NCBI RefSeq assembly: GCF_002150785.1 | Contig: NZ_MTAZ01000019.1 | Location: forward strand, 1 to 64,000 | Direction of reading: 5' to 3' | Origin: Arenibacter amylolyticus | GTDB taxonomy: Bacteria > Bacteroidota > Bacteroidia > Flavobacteriales > Flavobacteriaceae | DNA length: 64,000 nt | In this document: positions 52,630-61,560 of the stretch, in pieces | Layout of the letters: the number at the start of each line of letters is the position of its first letter | How positions within the stretch are numbered: position 1 is the first letter of the stretch | Program-made: the position numbers and the translations under genes | The notes under the pieces: model-generated | Told to the model about the DNA's origin: nothing | The model's input: the letters and a program-made list of their open reading frames with translations, nothing else | Databases searched by the model: none

Positions 52630-53220
52630 ATGATATTACCAATAGTAGCCTACGGAGATCCCGTTTTAAGAAAAGTAGCAGCAGATATTGATCAAGATTA
52701 TCCTAAATTGGAGGAATTGCTTTCCAATATGTGGGACACCATGTACAACGCTTATGGTGTTGGTTTGGCAGCACCTCAAATAGGGCTTCCAATTCGGGTT
52801 TTTATAATAGATACGACCCCTTTTTCCGAGGATGAAGATCTTTCCGAAGAAGAGCAAAAAGCATTGAATGGCTTTAAAAAGGTGTTTATCAATGCGCATA
52901 TTTTGGAAGAGACCGGTGAGGAATGGAACTTTAACGAAGGATGTCTGAGTATTCCGGAAATACGGGAGGATGTCTCTAGAAAGGATACCGTAACCATCTC
53001 TTATCTGGATGCTGATTTTAAAGAGCATACGGAAACTTATGATGGATTGCTAGCCCGTGTTATTCAGCATGAGTACGATCATATTGAAGGGGTGCTGTTC
53101 ACGGATAAACTATCTACCTTAAAAAAGAGGCTTTTAAAAGGTAAGTTGTCCAATATTTCCAAAGGGAAGGTGAAAGTAGATTACCGTATGCGATTCCCAC
53201 AGCAAAAAAAAGCACGTTAA
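52630..53220 (+). CDS. def: Peptide deformylase
   Basis: A 196-residue metalloenzyme removing the formyl group from nascent proteins. The three signature motifs are present: GVGLAAPQIGLP (about residue 46), EGCLSIPEI with the metal-ligand cysteine (about 99), and QHEYDHIEG with the two metal histidines and catalytic glutamate (about 140). An insertion of charged residues (SEDEDLSEEEQKAL, about 65-80) is common in Bacteroidota deformylases. Four bases separate it from ruvX; no fmt gene follows here. Confidence 0.97.
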   Translation: MILPIVAYGDPVLRKVAADIDQDYPKLEELLSNMWDTMYNAYGVGLAAPQIGLPIRVFIIDTTPFSEDEDLSEEEQKALNGFKKVFINAHILEETGEEWNFNEGCLSIPEIREDVSRKDTVTISYLDADFKEHTETYDGLLARVIQHEYDHIEGVLFTDKLSTLKKRLLKGKLSNISKGKVKVDYRMRFPQQKKAR

Positions 53221-53278
53221 AACAATTTCTTATATAAACAAAAAGTGTAATATTTGCGCTTGAAATTTAAGATGTCAG

Positions 53279-53710
53279 ATGAGTTTAAATAAAATATTAT
53301 CCATTTCAGGAAAACCCGGACTTTATAAATTGTTGACACAGACTCGTTCTGGTTTTGTGGCAGAATCTTTATTGGACGGTAAGAAAGTGACCGTTAGTTT
53401 TAAGAACAACGTCAGTGTCCTTTCCGAAATCGCTATCTACACCCTAGAGGAAGAAGTTCCCTTAAAAGATGTATTTGAAAAGATCAAGGAAAAGGAAAAC
53501 GGTGGCAAAACATCGGTTAGCCATAAGGACGCTAAAATTAAATTGGAGGAGTATCTTTTTGAGGTCTTGCCTAACTACGATGAAGATCGGGTATATGCCA
53601 GCGATATCAAAAAAATTATCCAATGGTATAACTTGTTGCACGAGCACGGAATAACTGAGTTCGACAGTTCGGAAGAGGAAGAAGAAATTGCTTCCGAGGA
53701 AAATGAATAA
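53279..53710 (+). CDS. DUF5606 protein
   Basis: A 143-residue soluble protein of the Bacteroidota-specific DUF5606 family. The N-terminal 70 residues are beta-rich (LNKILSISGKPGLYKLLTQTRSGFVAESLLDGKKVTVSFKNNVSVLSEIAIYTLEE), suggesting an SH3-like or translation-factor-like small barrel, and the C-terminal part is helical (KLEEYLFEVLPNYDEDRVYASDIKKIIQWYNLL) with an acidic tail. Function unknown. It follows def by 58 bases, with a near-match AATATTTG element in between, so it may have its own promoter. Strong terminators follow. Confidence 0.88.
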   Translation: MSLNKILSISGKPGLYKLLTQTRSGFVAESLLDGKKVTVSFKNNVSVLSEIAIYTLEEEVPLKDVFEKIKEKENGGKTSVSHKDAKIKLEEYLFEVLPNYDEDRVYASDIKKIIQWYNLLHEHGITEFDSSEEEEEIASEENE

Positions 53711-53737
53711 ATTGGATTGATTTCCACTACGATAAGT

Positions 53738-53769
53738 AAAAAAGCCTTCGGAACTCCGAAGGCTTTTTT
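53738..53769. terminator. Terminator after the DUF5606 gene
   Basis: AGCCTTCGGA (53743-53752) pairs exactly with TCCGAAGGCT (53755-53764), with A and T runs on the two sides. Bidirectional between convergent genes. Confidence 0.85.
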
Positions 53770-53800
53770 ACTATTATATGTTTAATCAAGATCTTTCATG

Positions 53801-53833
53801 CAACAGCTTCCTTTTGGGAAGCTGTTGTTTTTA
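53801..53833 (+). terminator. Second hairpin terminator
   Basis: CAACAGCTTCC (53801-53811) pairs exactly with GGAAGCTGTTG (53817-53827), followed by Ts on the plus strand. It forms a tandem with the previous terminator. Confidence 0.8.
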
Positions 53834-53854
53834 AAAGTGTAATTCGCACAAGGC

Positions 53855-55441
53855 TTAGTTGGAATCCTTGCTTTTTTTCCAATCTATTAATTTGGAGGGG
53901 TAATACTTTACGTTCATCCGATCTAGGTAAGGCGTCTGATTGGCCAATCGCTGTTTATAGTCCTCCCAATCTCTATTTTCTTCAGTACTCCACCCTAGTT
54001 CGGCGTGGCCTATTACTCTGGGAAAGGCTAAATACTCCAATTCTTCCATATTGGTAATGGTCTCTGACCATAGTGGCGCTTCTATTCCTAAAATATTCTC
54101 TTTGCTAACGCCCTCAATATATCGTTCTGGAGTCCAGATATAAGCGGTGTCTACAGGAATATACCCCGCCCAGTGCAATCCGTACTTGGAAAGCGAGTCG
54201 TACTTCATATCAAGATATGCTTTCTTACCCGGGGAGAGGATTACTTTTAATCCTTTTTCAACCGCAAGCTTCGCATTGTCCTTATTGCTCCAGAATTGGG
54301 CTATAGCGGTGGTATCAATATCCGCATGGGCAATCTCATCCCAACCGATCATACGTTTGTTGTGTTTTTTAACAATTTTATCTACCCTAGATATAAAATA
54401 GTTGAAGTCTTCTTTCTTGGTAACCAGACTTTCATCTCCTCCCGCGTGGAAGTAGGGGCCCGGGGTCATTTCCGAAATTTCCCTAACTACATCATCTATA
54501 AAGTCGTATACAGAGTCTTTTCTGGTGTCAAAGGTGCTAAAGCCTACTTCGATGCCCGTATAGGGAGTTACTTCCTTTCCATTTCCGTTTAGGAAGGGGT
54601 AGGCCAAGGATGCCGCGTTGGTGTGTCCGGGCATGTCCACCTCAGGGATGATGGTGATGTGCTGTTTTGCGGCATAAGCCACCAAGTCTTTATATTCTTC
54701 TTGGGTATAGAATCCTCCAGGACCACCACCTACCTCGGTGCTTCCACCAATTTCGGTAAGCTTGGGCCACGATTTTATCTCAATTCGCCATCCTTGATCG
54801 TCCGTAAGATGCAAGTGTAGTGCATTGATCTTGTAATAGGCCAAAAGGTCTATATATTTTTTTACGTCTTCCACGCTAAAGAAATGCCGTGCTACATCTA
54901 ACATAGCACCCCTATATTCAAAATTGGGGTAGTCAGTTATTTTTCCGGAGGGAATTAACCACAATTTATTCTTGGACAGGGTGTCATTGCTGGTCTCTGG
55001 GATCAGTTGTCTTAGGGTCTGTACGCCTCTAAAAGCTCCTTCTGCGGTGTTTGCGCTAATAACAACGGAGTCTTGAGAGATATTTAATTCGTAGGCCTCT
55101 TTGTTGGGAAGCTTGCTGTCATTTAGTTTTTGGATTAAAATGTTCCGGTTTGAGTTGGAAGTTCCATTTACCGAAAGGTCTAAGTTGGTTTGCCATTTTA
55201 TTTTTTCGGCAAGGTATTGGCCCAATTCCGAAAAACCGGTTGCAGTGTAGATTCCAGTGTTTTGGTCCAAACCAAACGCGCTATGGGTGGCCTTAATTTG
55301 TAGCGGTTTGGGAATTAGATTTTCCTGGGCCAAATTGGTTTCTGGATAATGCTCAATGTCATTTTGGCCTTGCTTGCATGCTGTAAGGACTAGCAAGGAG
55401 CAGAGGAGTAAAAGAGGTTTCAATAATAGTGTTCTTCTCAT
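53855..55441 (-). CDS. Beta-N-acetylhexosaminidase lipoprotein (GH20)
   Basis: A 528-residue exported glycosidase cleaving terminal N-acetylglucosamine or -galactosamine. I use ATG 55441, which begins the lipoprotein signal (MRRTLLLKPLLLLCSLLVLTAC); the longer frame begins with TTG and adds five residues. A GH20 N-terminal beta domain (about 40-155) leads to the catalytic TIM barrel: YRGAMLDVARHFFSV, LHLHLTDDQGWRIEIKSWPKL, PEVDMPGHTNAA and the catalytic pair in FHAGGDES (Asp-Glu). Substrate-assisted catalysis is expected. The SGNH hydrolase gene lies just upstream in the same operon. Confidence 0.95.
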   Translation of the reverse strand: MRRTLLLKPLLLLCSLLVLTACKQGQNDIEHYPETNLAQENLIPKPLQIKATHSAFGLDQNTGIYTATGFSELGQYLAEKIKWQTNLDLSVNGTSNSNRNILIQKLNDSKLPNKEAYELNISQDSVVISANTAEGAFRGVQTLRQLIPETSNDTLSKNKLWLIPSGKITDYPNFEYRGAMLDVARHFFSVEDVKKYIDLLAYYKINALHLHLTDDQGWRIEIKSWPKLTEIGGSTEVGGGPGGFYTQEEYKDLVAYAAKQHITIIPEVDMPGHTNAASLAYPFLNGNGKEVTPYTGIEVGFSTFDTRKDSVYDFIDDVVREISEMTPGPYFHAGGDESLVTKKEDFNYFISRVDKIVKKHNKRMIGWDEIAHADIDTTAIAQFWSNKDNAKLAVEKGLKVILSPGKKAYLDMKYDSLSKYGLHWAGYIPVDTAYIWTPERYIEGVSKENILGIEAPLWSETITNMEELEYLAFPRVIGHAELGWSTEENRDWEDYKQRLANQTPYLDRMNVKYYPSKLIDWKKSKDSN

Positions 55442-55465
55442 AATAAGCAATTTCAAAAATTAATG

Positions 55466-56134
55466 TCATTTAGTGATAAAGTCGCGGTCGTCTTTCATAA
55501 ACGGGGCAATTACGGAATACCAGAGATTATACCCCTTTTCATTTAGATGCAGTCCGTCCTCAATAAAAATATCTTGTTTCAGTTGCCTACCGTCTAGCAT
55601 GGCAGTCCACACATCGGCATATTGTACTCCGGTTTCCTTGTGAGCCAATTTTTGGAGACGGCGGTTCAATCTTTTATATTTTCTCTTATAGTGCCAACGG
55701 GAGATACTGGGTTTTGCGGCAATTAAGATCAGTTGTGCATGTGGGTTTTCCCTTTTAATATGAGAGATTATTTGTTGGGTGGTCGCTACGATATTTTTAA
55801 TTTTTTTGCCCGAAACAATATCGTTGTCCCCTTCATATATAAAGACCTTCTTAGGATTAAATCGCAGGATGAGCTCTTGTCTATGGTGTAATAAATCAGT
55901 CGCCTGGGATCCTCCGAATCCCGTATTCACAATTTGTTGACCCGGAAACAGGTCGTTCAAGTTTTTCCACATGCGAACGCTAGAGCTTCCAGTAAAAACA
56001 ATGGTTTCCTGGTTGCTATCCCAAATAGTATCGTATTTCGCCTTAAGGGCTTGTACCTCTTGGGCGAATGGGATGTTATCCTGCCCCAGTACAAGGAGGG
56101 GGAATATTAATAGGAGGTAAAATATTGGTTTCAA
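55466..56134 (-). CDS. Exported SGNH/GDSL-family esterase
   Basis: A 222-residue secreted hydrolase. A signal peptide (MKPIFYLLLIFPLLVLGQ) comes first; the start codon is TTG. The four SGNH blocks are visible: I, VFTGSSSVRMWK with the nucleophile near Ser51; II, TGFGGSQATDL with Gly; III, YEGDNDIVSG with Asn; V, EDGLHLNEKGYNLW with Asp and His. Enzymes of this type deacetylate sugars or cleave short esters. It lies 24 bases upstream of the GH20 hexosaminidase, suggesting joint action on an acetylated amino-sugar polymer, but no substrate can be named. Confidence 0.9.
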   Translation of the reverse strand: MKPIFYLLLIFPLLVLGQDNIPFAQEVQALKAKYDTIWDSNQETIVFTGSSSVRMWKNLNDLFPGQQIVNTGFGGSQATDLLHHRQELILRFNPKKVFIYEGDNDIVSGKKIKNIVATTQQIISHIKRENPHAQLILIAAKPSISRWHYKRKYKRLNRRLQKLAHKETGVQYADVWTAMLDGRQLKQDIFIEDGLHLNEKGYNLWYSVIAPFMKDDRDFITK

Positions 56135-56433
56135 TTGGATGAGAATTAATAAACAAATTTAAATGATTTTAGTAATAGACCAATAAATTTCGACCGAGAA
56201 CGCCTAGGCTAAGATGTGGGTATTGAATCGTGGTCCTTTAAAGAAAATCCTACCATAGTTGAATGGGGTAAAGGTTGTTAAGGATTGGAGTAAAGCAATT
56301 AGGGGGCTGCCTTGTTATGCCTTCCCCTGTACCTGCTGTGCCTGAATTCTTTAATCGCCTGCGACCTTTAGGGGGCATTCGTTGGTTCTGATTTTCCTAC
56401 CAAATTAGATACACTGGCCATCAATAAATTAAG
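56135..56433. other. Gene-free region
   Basis: About 300 bases with no supported feature. It separates the serine hydrolase gene from the SGNH/GH20 pair. Confidence 0.4.
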
Positions 56434-57681
56434 TTACTCCTGTATAATGGCCTGATAGACCAGCTGTCGCATTTTTTCACCATAATAATTATTGTAGGGC
56501 TGTAATTGGGTCATTAAGATAACTACCATCTCTTCTTTGGGGTCAATAAAAAAATAGGTGCTATAGGCGCCGCTCCAATAATACTGCCCTACAGACCCCA
56601 AGCTTTTACTCTCCGCTAAATTGGTGGTAACCCCAAAACCAAGTCCAAAACCCTGTCCTGGAGCTTCATATAAGTCGCCAACATGATTCATGGTCATGAT
56701 CTCCACAGTTTTTGGGCTTAGAAAATGTCTGCCCTTATAGGTTCCTTGGTTGAGTAACATTTGGCAGAATTTCATATAATCTGCAGCAGTGGAGAAAAGG
56801 CCGTGTGTGCCTCCATAGATGGTATTGCCTTCAATGGGTAATTGGTTGGGAGAATTTATAAGAGTCCCATCTTTGTCAATATGATGTACCGGTACCCATC
56901 TATTGCTTTTATCTTTAGGAATGTTATATCCAGTGTCATTCATATCTAAGGGGGTGAAAAGACGATTTTTTAGGAATTCTGAAACATTTAATCCGCTAAA
57001 GTGTTCTATAAGCAAGGCTAATACATCTGGCGAGGCACTGTAGTACCATTGTTCTCCAGGTTGCCCTACCAAGGGTAAACTGGCCAGGGTGTTTACCCTG
57101 CTTTCTATGTTGTTATGTGGTTCTGAATATAACGCTTTTGCATAGTCATTGTCTAATTTTGTTCCCCCCAATCCATGTGAAAAACCTGCTGTATGGGTCA
57201 ATAGGTGGTTAATGGTAATTTCCTTATTGGCCGGAACGGTTTCCCCTTGGGCACCCTGATCTACGTTTTTAGCCACGCGGGCATTTTTAAATTGTGGTAG
57301 GTACTTGGAAACTGGATCGGTCAATGAAAAATGCCCTTCCTCATATAACATCATAAATGCAGCGGTTACAATGGGCTTGGTCATGGACATGATGTGGAAG
57401 AGTTGATCTTGTTCCATGGGTTTCTTTTCATTCTTGCTGCTATATCCATAGGCGGACTTATGGACAACCTCTCCTTTTCTCATGATATAAGAAACTGCCC
57501 CTGGAATTCTTCCATCCGCTATCTCCTTTTGTAGAAATTGATCATACCTCGCTAATCGATCCTTATCAACACCCGCTACAACGGAACTGGGAGTTAGCTG
57601 TATATCGGCTTGTCCATAGGTTAAACTACCAAAAAGCAATAGGAAACTTAGGAGAGTAAATAGGCGGGTGGTGATTTTCAT
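56434..57681 (-). CDS. Exported class C beta-lactamase-like serine hydrolase
   Basis: A 415-residue exported enzyme of the beta-lactamase/D-peptidase (PF00144) family. A signal peptide (MKITTRLFTLLSFLLLFGSLTYG) is followed by FHIMSMTKPIVTAAF, in which SMTK is the SxxK nucleophile motif, WYYSASPDVLALLIEH with the YxS/N base, and THGLFSTAADYMKFC near the third motif. Family roles include beta-lactamase, esterase and peptidoglycan peptidase; this one resembles the group of secreted esterase-like proteins rather than resistance enzymes. It is monocistronic. Confidence 0.9.
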   Translation of the reverse strand: MKITTRLFTLLSFLLLFGSLTYGQADIQLTPSSVVAGVDKDRLARYDQFLQKEIADGRIPGAVSYIMRKGEVVHKSAYGYSSKNEKKPMEQDQLFHIMSMTKPIVTAAFMMLYEEGHFSLTDPVSKYLPQFKNARVAKNVDQGAQGETVPANKEITINHLLTHTAGFSHGLGGTKLDNDYAKALYSEPHNNIESRVNTLASLPLVGQPGEQWYYSASPDVLALLIEHFSGLNVSEFLKNRLFTPLDMNDTGYNIPKDKSNRWVPVHHIDKDGTLINSPNQLPIEGNTIYGGTHGLFSTAADYMKFCQMLLNQGTYKGRHFLSPKTVEIMTMNHVGDLYEAPGQGFGLGFGVTTNLAESKSLGSVGQYYWSGAYSTYFFIDPKEEMVVILMTQLQPYNNYYGEKMRQLVYQAIIQE

Positions 57682-57822
57682 AGTTGTGGATGTTTGGTGT
57701 TTTAAAGATAAGGCTAAATATTTTAACCCATAATTGCAGGTTCATTATTTTGGTGGGGCCTAGTAAACTACCTAAAACGAACTATCCTAAAATCACTCCC
57801 TAAAAATGGGCACTAGGTTGTG

Positions 57823-58731
57823 CTACCGAACGCCCTTTACATTCATCTCCAAGGTGTATACCGAGTTCATCGCCGTTATAAATAAGGTTTTTTGGTCCTT
57901 TCCGCCAAAAGTGACATTGGCCGTCCAACCCTGATCGATGGGGATATGCAGTATCTTTTCTCCCTTTTTGTTGAAAACGGTTACCCCATTTCCGGTAAGG
58001 TATACATTGCCTTGTTCGTCCAAGGTCATACCGTCCGAGCCCATATTGGTGAACAAAGTTTTATTGCCTAGGCTTCCATCAGAATTTATGGAATAGGAAT
58101 AGGTTTTCTTATCCCCAATATCGGCTACATAGAGAAGCTTGCCATCGGCACTTCCAATAATTCCGTTGGGCTGCACCAAGTCATTGGCAACCACGGAAAC
58201 CTCCTTTTTATCAGGAGATAAATAATAGACCTGCTGTTTCTCTAATTCCATTGCCGTTCTTGTCCAGTAATCGCGTTGATAATAGGGATCCGTAAAATAG
58301 ATGCCTCCTTTTTGGTCTACCCAAAGATCATTGGGGCCATTTAGCTTTTTTCCCTCAAAATCGCCTATCAATACTTCTATGTTTTTATTAGGGTCTATGG
58401 CCCATAATTGATTTTTTTCATCGGCACAGGCTAGGAGATTGCCCTCGTTATCAAAGTAAAGACCGTTAGATCTTCCCGAAGGCTCCAGATAGACGGAAAC
58501 CCTATTCTCCGCGGCAGACCATTTTAGAATTCGATCGTTGGGCTGATCGGTAAAGTACACATCCCCGTTGGGAGCCATTGCTGGGCCTTCCGTAAATGTA
58601 AAGGAGTCGGCCACCACTTCAAGTTCGGCATCCTTAGCTATTAGGGAGGTTTGCTGTGCGCTACAGGAAAAATTAGTAATTACTAAGAAACCGAAAAGGA
58701 ACTTCAAAAATAGAGTGCGTATTGTTGTCAT
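57823..58731 (-). CDS. SMP-30/gluconolactonase-family lipoprotein
   Basis: A 302-residue six-bladed beta-propeller. A lipoprotein signal ends in LVITNFSCSAQQ, with the lipid cysteine near residue 23. Propeller motifs FTEGPAMAPNGDVYFTDQPNDRILKW, GRSNGLYFDNEGNLLACAD, LNGPNDLWVDQKGGIYFTDPYY, PNGIIGSADGKLLYVADI and GSDGMTLDEQGNVYLTGNG carry the calcium-binding Glu, Asn and Asp positions of lactonases. It likely hydrolyses a sugar or aromatic lactone in the periplasm or outer leaflet, or reads a ligand; the substrate is unknown. Divergent from mazG. Confidence 0.9.
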   Translation of the reverse strand: MTTIRTLFLKFLFGFLVITNFSCSAQQTSLIAKDAELEVVADSFTFTEGPAMAPNGDVYFTDQPNDRILKWSAAENRVSVYLEPSGRSNGLYFDNEGNLLACADEKNQLWAIDPNKNIEVLIGDFEGKKLNGPNDLWVDQKGGIYFTDPYYQRDYWTRTAMELEKQQVYYLSPDKKEVSVVANDLVQPNGIIGSADGKLLYVADIGDKKTYSYSINSDGSLGNKTLFTNMGSDGMTLDEQGNVYLTGNGVTVFNKKGEKILHIPIDQGWTANVTFGGKDQKTLFITAMNSVYTLEMNVKGVR

Positions 58732-58904
58732 AGGAAGAATGAAAATAATAGTAAGGAATAATCAGGTTGTTGTTATGTTCCAATGGATGCCATAAAGAGG
58801 CTAGGTTCATCAGAAACTATGTATTGGCATATCGTTTATAGTTAAAGGACTAAAGTTAGCCAAAAAACTCGGGATAGGGGAAGTCACAAACCGGGCGGAG
58901 TTTG

Positions 58905-58912
58905 TATTTTTG
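58905..58912 (+). promoter_or_regulatory. -7 promoter element for mazG
   Basis: TATTTTTG. The GTG at 58912 shares its last base, so the ATG at 58930 is preferred as the start. Confidence 0.55.
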
Positions 58913-58929
58913 TGCAAAACCTATTTTAT

Positions 58930-59703
58930 ATGAATTCCAGGGAATCCCAATTACAGGCCTTTGATCGATTGTTGACCATTATGGACGAGTTGCGTTCACA
59001 ATGCCCATGGGATAAAAAGCAGACCATGCAAAGCCTTAGGCATCTCACCATAGAGGAAACCTACGAATTGGGCGATGCTATCTTGGACAATGACCTAGAG
59101 GAGGTGAAAAAAGAATTGGGCGATGTACTGTTGCATATTGTTTTCTATGCTAAGATTGGTAGCGAGACCCAAGATTTTGATATTGCTGACGTAGCCAATG
59201 ATATTTGTGATAAATTGATTACAAGACACCCACACATCTATGGGGATGTAGAGGTGGCCGATGAGGAAGAGGTGAAACGGAACTGGGAGCGTATAAAATT
59301 AAAGGAAGGGAAGAAAAGTGTGTTGGAAGGAGTGCCTAGGGGGTTACCGGCCCTAGTGAAGGCCAACCGTATACAGGATAAAGTAGCCGGCGTTGGTTTC
59401 GATTGGGAAAAACCGGAACAAGTGTGGGAGAAGGTAAAGGAGGAGTTAAAAGAATTTGAATCCGAAGTGGTCAAGAATGATGCAGATGCCATGGAAGCCG
59501 AATTTGGGGATGTACTTTTCTCTTTGGTAAACTATGCCCGATTTTTAAAAATAAACCCGGAAAATGCACTGGAAAGGACTAATAAAAAGTTTATAAAACG
59601 ATTTCAGTACCTAGAAGATAAGGCCAAGGAACAAGGGAAATCCTTGAAGGATATGACCCTGAATGAAATGGATGTTTTTTGGGAAGAAGCCAAAACGGTC
59701 TAA
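58930..59703 (+). CDS. mazG: Nucleoside triphosphate pyrophosphohydrolase MazG
   Basis: A 257-residue two-domain enzyme hydrolysing NTPs to NMPs and pyrophosphate, which limits mutagenic nucleotides and may lower (p)ppGpp. The first domain (about 15-110) has SQCPWDKKQTMQSLRHLTIEETYELGDAIL and the EELGD-type metal site KKELGDVLLHIVFY; the second (about 160-250) has GFDWEKPEQVWEKVKEELKEFE and EAEFGDVLFSLVNYARFL. Both magnesium-binding ExxED-like motifs are kept. The ATG 58930 is chosen since the earlier GTG overlaps the promoter element. Length matches E. coli MazG (263). Confidence 0.96.
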   Translation: MNSRESQLQAFDRLLTIMDELRSQCPWDKKQTMQSLRHLTIEETYELGDAILDNDLEEVKKELGDVLLHIVFYAKIGSETQDFDIADVANDICDKLITRHPHIYGDVEVADEEEVKRNWERIKLKEGKKSVLEGVPRGLPALVKANRIQDKVAGVGFDWEKPEQVWEKVKEELKEFESEVVKNDADAMEAEFGDVLFSLVNYARFLKINPENALERTNKKFIKRFQYLEDKAKEQGKSLKDMTLNEMDVFWEEAKTV

Positions 59704-59843
59704 TGATTCCATCATAAGCCCAGCTTCTTAAATTATATTGACTCCATTACTAGCTAGGAACCCAATAGGGCTGTATAAAATTACTAAGGGGTGCAAACGT
59801 ATTATTGATATTGGGAAGTACTGGAAAAAAGAAGCGGATGCCT

Positions 59844-59851
59844 TATCTTTA
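59844..59851 (+). promoter_or_regulatory. Possible -7 element for the MATE gene
   Basis: TATCTTTA, one base from the Bacteroidota -7 consensus, 21 bases before the TTG preferred as the MATE start. Confidence 0.4.
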
Positions 59852-59872
59852 TCGCCTTTAAGAAAACACGGT

Positions 59873-61267
59873 TTGTTACAAAAATATACAAAAGAATTTC
59901 GGTACAACCTCACCTTGTCCTTTCCTGTAATCTTGGGAATGTTGGGGCATACTTTTGTCCAATTTGCCGATAATATTATGGTGGGACAATTGGGGACGGC
60001 AGAACTTGCTGCAGTTTCCTTGGGCAATAGTTTTGTTTTTATTGCCATGTCTTTTGGGATTGGATTCTCCACCGCCATTACTCCTTTGGTGGCAGAGGCC
60101 GATGGAGCAAAAAATATAGGTGATGGAAAAAGCGCCTTAAAACATGGCCTGGTGTTATGTACCCTAATAGGGCTGTTTTTGTTTGGGGTTATTCTGATGG
60201 GGAAACCACTCATGTATATGATGAAACAGCCAGACGAGGTGGTAGCATTGGCTATGCCTTATCTAGATTTGGTAGCATTCTCTTTAATTCCCTTAATTAT
60301 TTTTCAGGCCCTTAAACAGTTCTCCGAAGGCTTGTCCCAAACTACCTATCCCATGTACGCCACTGTAATTGCCAATGTGGTGAATATAACACTTAACTAC
60401 CTCCTGATATTTGGGTCTTTGGGTTTTCCAAAATTGGGGATTGTAGGTGCGGCCGTGGGTACCCTAATCTCCAGAGTGGTTATGGTAATCTTCCTATGGC
60501 AGCTAATTAAAAGGAAAAAGAAATTTAAGGCCTACGTAACAGGTATCAATTTTAGGAAGATTGAGCGAAAAGTCATGAGAAAGATCGTCGATTTAGGTTT
60601 TCCTTCGGCACTACAAATGTTTTTTGAGGTGGCTATTTTTACCGCTGCAGTTTGGTTAAGTGGAGTCTTGGGTAAAAACGCACAAGCTGCCAACCAAATT
60701 GCGCTTAACTTAAGCAGTATGACCTTTATGGTGGGAATGGGACTTGGTGTAGCTGCTATGGTACGCGTAGGAAATCAAAAGGGGATTGGATCTTTTAAGG
60801 ATTTAAGACGCATTGCCCTATCTATATTTTTGCTCACCTTTTTGTTGGAGGTAGTCTTCGCTATTTCATTTATCGTTTTAAAAGATTGGCTGCCTACGAT
60901 TTATTTGGATTTGGGGGATATGGAGAATTTAATGGATAATACGGAAGTTGTTATTCTGGCTGCTCAACTCCTCTTTGTAGCTGCATTTTTTCAAATTTCG
61001 GATGGGGTGCAAGTCGTTGTTTTAGGGGCCTTGCGAGGATTGCAAGATGTTAAAGTACCTACAATGATTACTTTTGTGGCTTATTGGTTAATTGGTTTCC
61101 CCATAAGTTTTTACCTGGGCATTTATACCTCCTATGGGAGTATGGGAATATGGATAGGGTTGTTGGCCGGACTCACCGCATCGGCTATAATGTTGTACAT
61201 TCGATTTAATTATTTGACCCAAAAATTGATTCGGACCCAGGATGTTTCGGTCCTAGATAACGGATAA
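59873..61267 (+). CDS. MATE family multidrug efflux transporter
   Basis: A protein of 464 residues from TTG 59873; the longest frame begins with TTG 59738 and would add 45 residues not seen in relatives. The chosen start gives MLQKYTKEFRYNLTLSFPVILGMLGH, the usual family start. Twelve transmembrane helices are visible as two six-helix halves. HTFVQFADNIMVGQLGTAELAAVSLG and GIGFSTAITPLVAEADG are conserved in half one, PSALQMFFEVAIFTAAVWLSGVLG in half two. NorM-type pumps export cationic drugs using sodium or protons. Neighbouring genes are unrelated. Confidence 0.92.
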   Translation: MLQKYTKEFRYNLTLSFPVILGMLGHTFVQFADNIMVGQLGTAELAAVSLGNSFVFIAMSFGIGFSTAITPLVAEADGAKNIGDGKSALKHGLVLCTLIGLFLFGVILMGKPLMYMMKQPDEVVALAMPYLDLVAFSLIPLIIFQALKQFSEGLSQTTYPMYATVIANVVNITLNYLLIFGSLGFPKLGIVGAAVGTLISRVVMVIFLWQLIKRKKKFKAYVTGINFRKIERKVMRKIVDLGFPSALQMFFEVAIFTAAVWLSGVLGKNAQAANQIALNLSSMTFMVGMGLGVAAMVRVGNQKGIGSFKDLRRIALSIFLLTFLLEVVFAISFIVLKDWLPTIYLDLGDMENLMDNTEVVILAAQLLFVAAFFQISDGVQVVVLGALRGLQDVKVPTMITFVAYWLIGFPISFYLGIYTSYGSMGIWIGLLAGLTASAIMLYIRFNYLTQKLIRTQDVSVLDNG

Positions 61268-61327
61268 AAAAACAAGAGTCCCTCTAGGTTCGTGGAGGGA
61301 ATAATAAATTTTAAATTAAAACTGCTT

Positions 61328-61555
61328 ATGGAATTTCCAAAATTTTTACTAGGTGATAATACCGATTATCCCACTGCTATATTTATAGTACATACAGAAT
61401 ACCCTCGATTCATCATCAACCTAGAAAATGATGAGGTGGAGTGGTTAGAGGATTTTGATAGGGAAGACGAAAAGGAGTTGGAAGAGGAGGCTGGCAAGCT
61501 CATTGAAGCTGCTACTGCATTTTACGATAGGGAAATTTCTAGATACGAAGAATAG
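61328..61555 (+). CDS. Small acidic flavobacterial protein, unknown function
   Basis: A 75-residue protein beginning at ATG 61328; the longer frame starts at a non-ATG codon 36 bases upstream and lies partly in a likely leader. The sequence MEFPKFLLGDNTDYPTAIFIVHTEYPRFIINLENDEVEWLEDFD is followed by an acidic helix. It resembles small conserved proteins of the phylum that I cannot name. The PAP2 gene begins five bases after its stop, so they are probably co-transcribed. No catalytic motif is visible. Confidence 0.65.
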   Translation: MEFPKFLLGDNTDYPTAIFIVHTEYPRFIINLENDEVEWLEDFDREDEKELEEEAGKLIEAATAFYDREISRYEE

Positions 61556-61560
61556 ATAGG

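Noticed and set aside
59728-60213. 161-codon antisense frame over the MATE gene
   Set aside because: Overlaps a clear MATE transporter and has no family features; a shadow frame.
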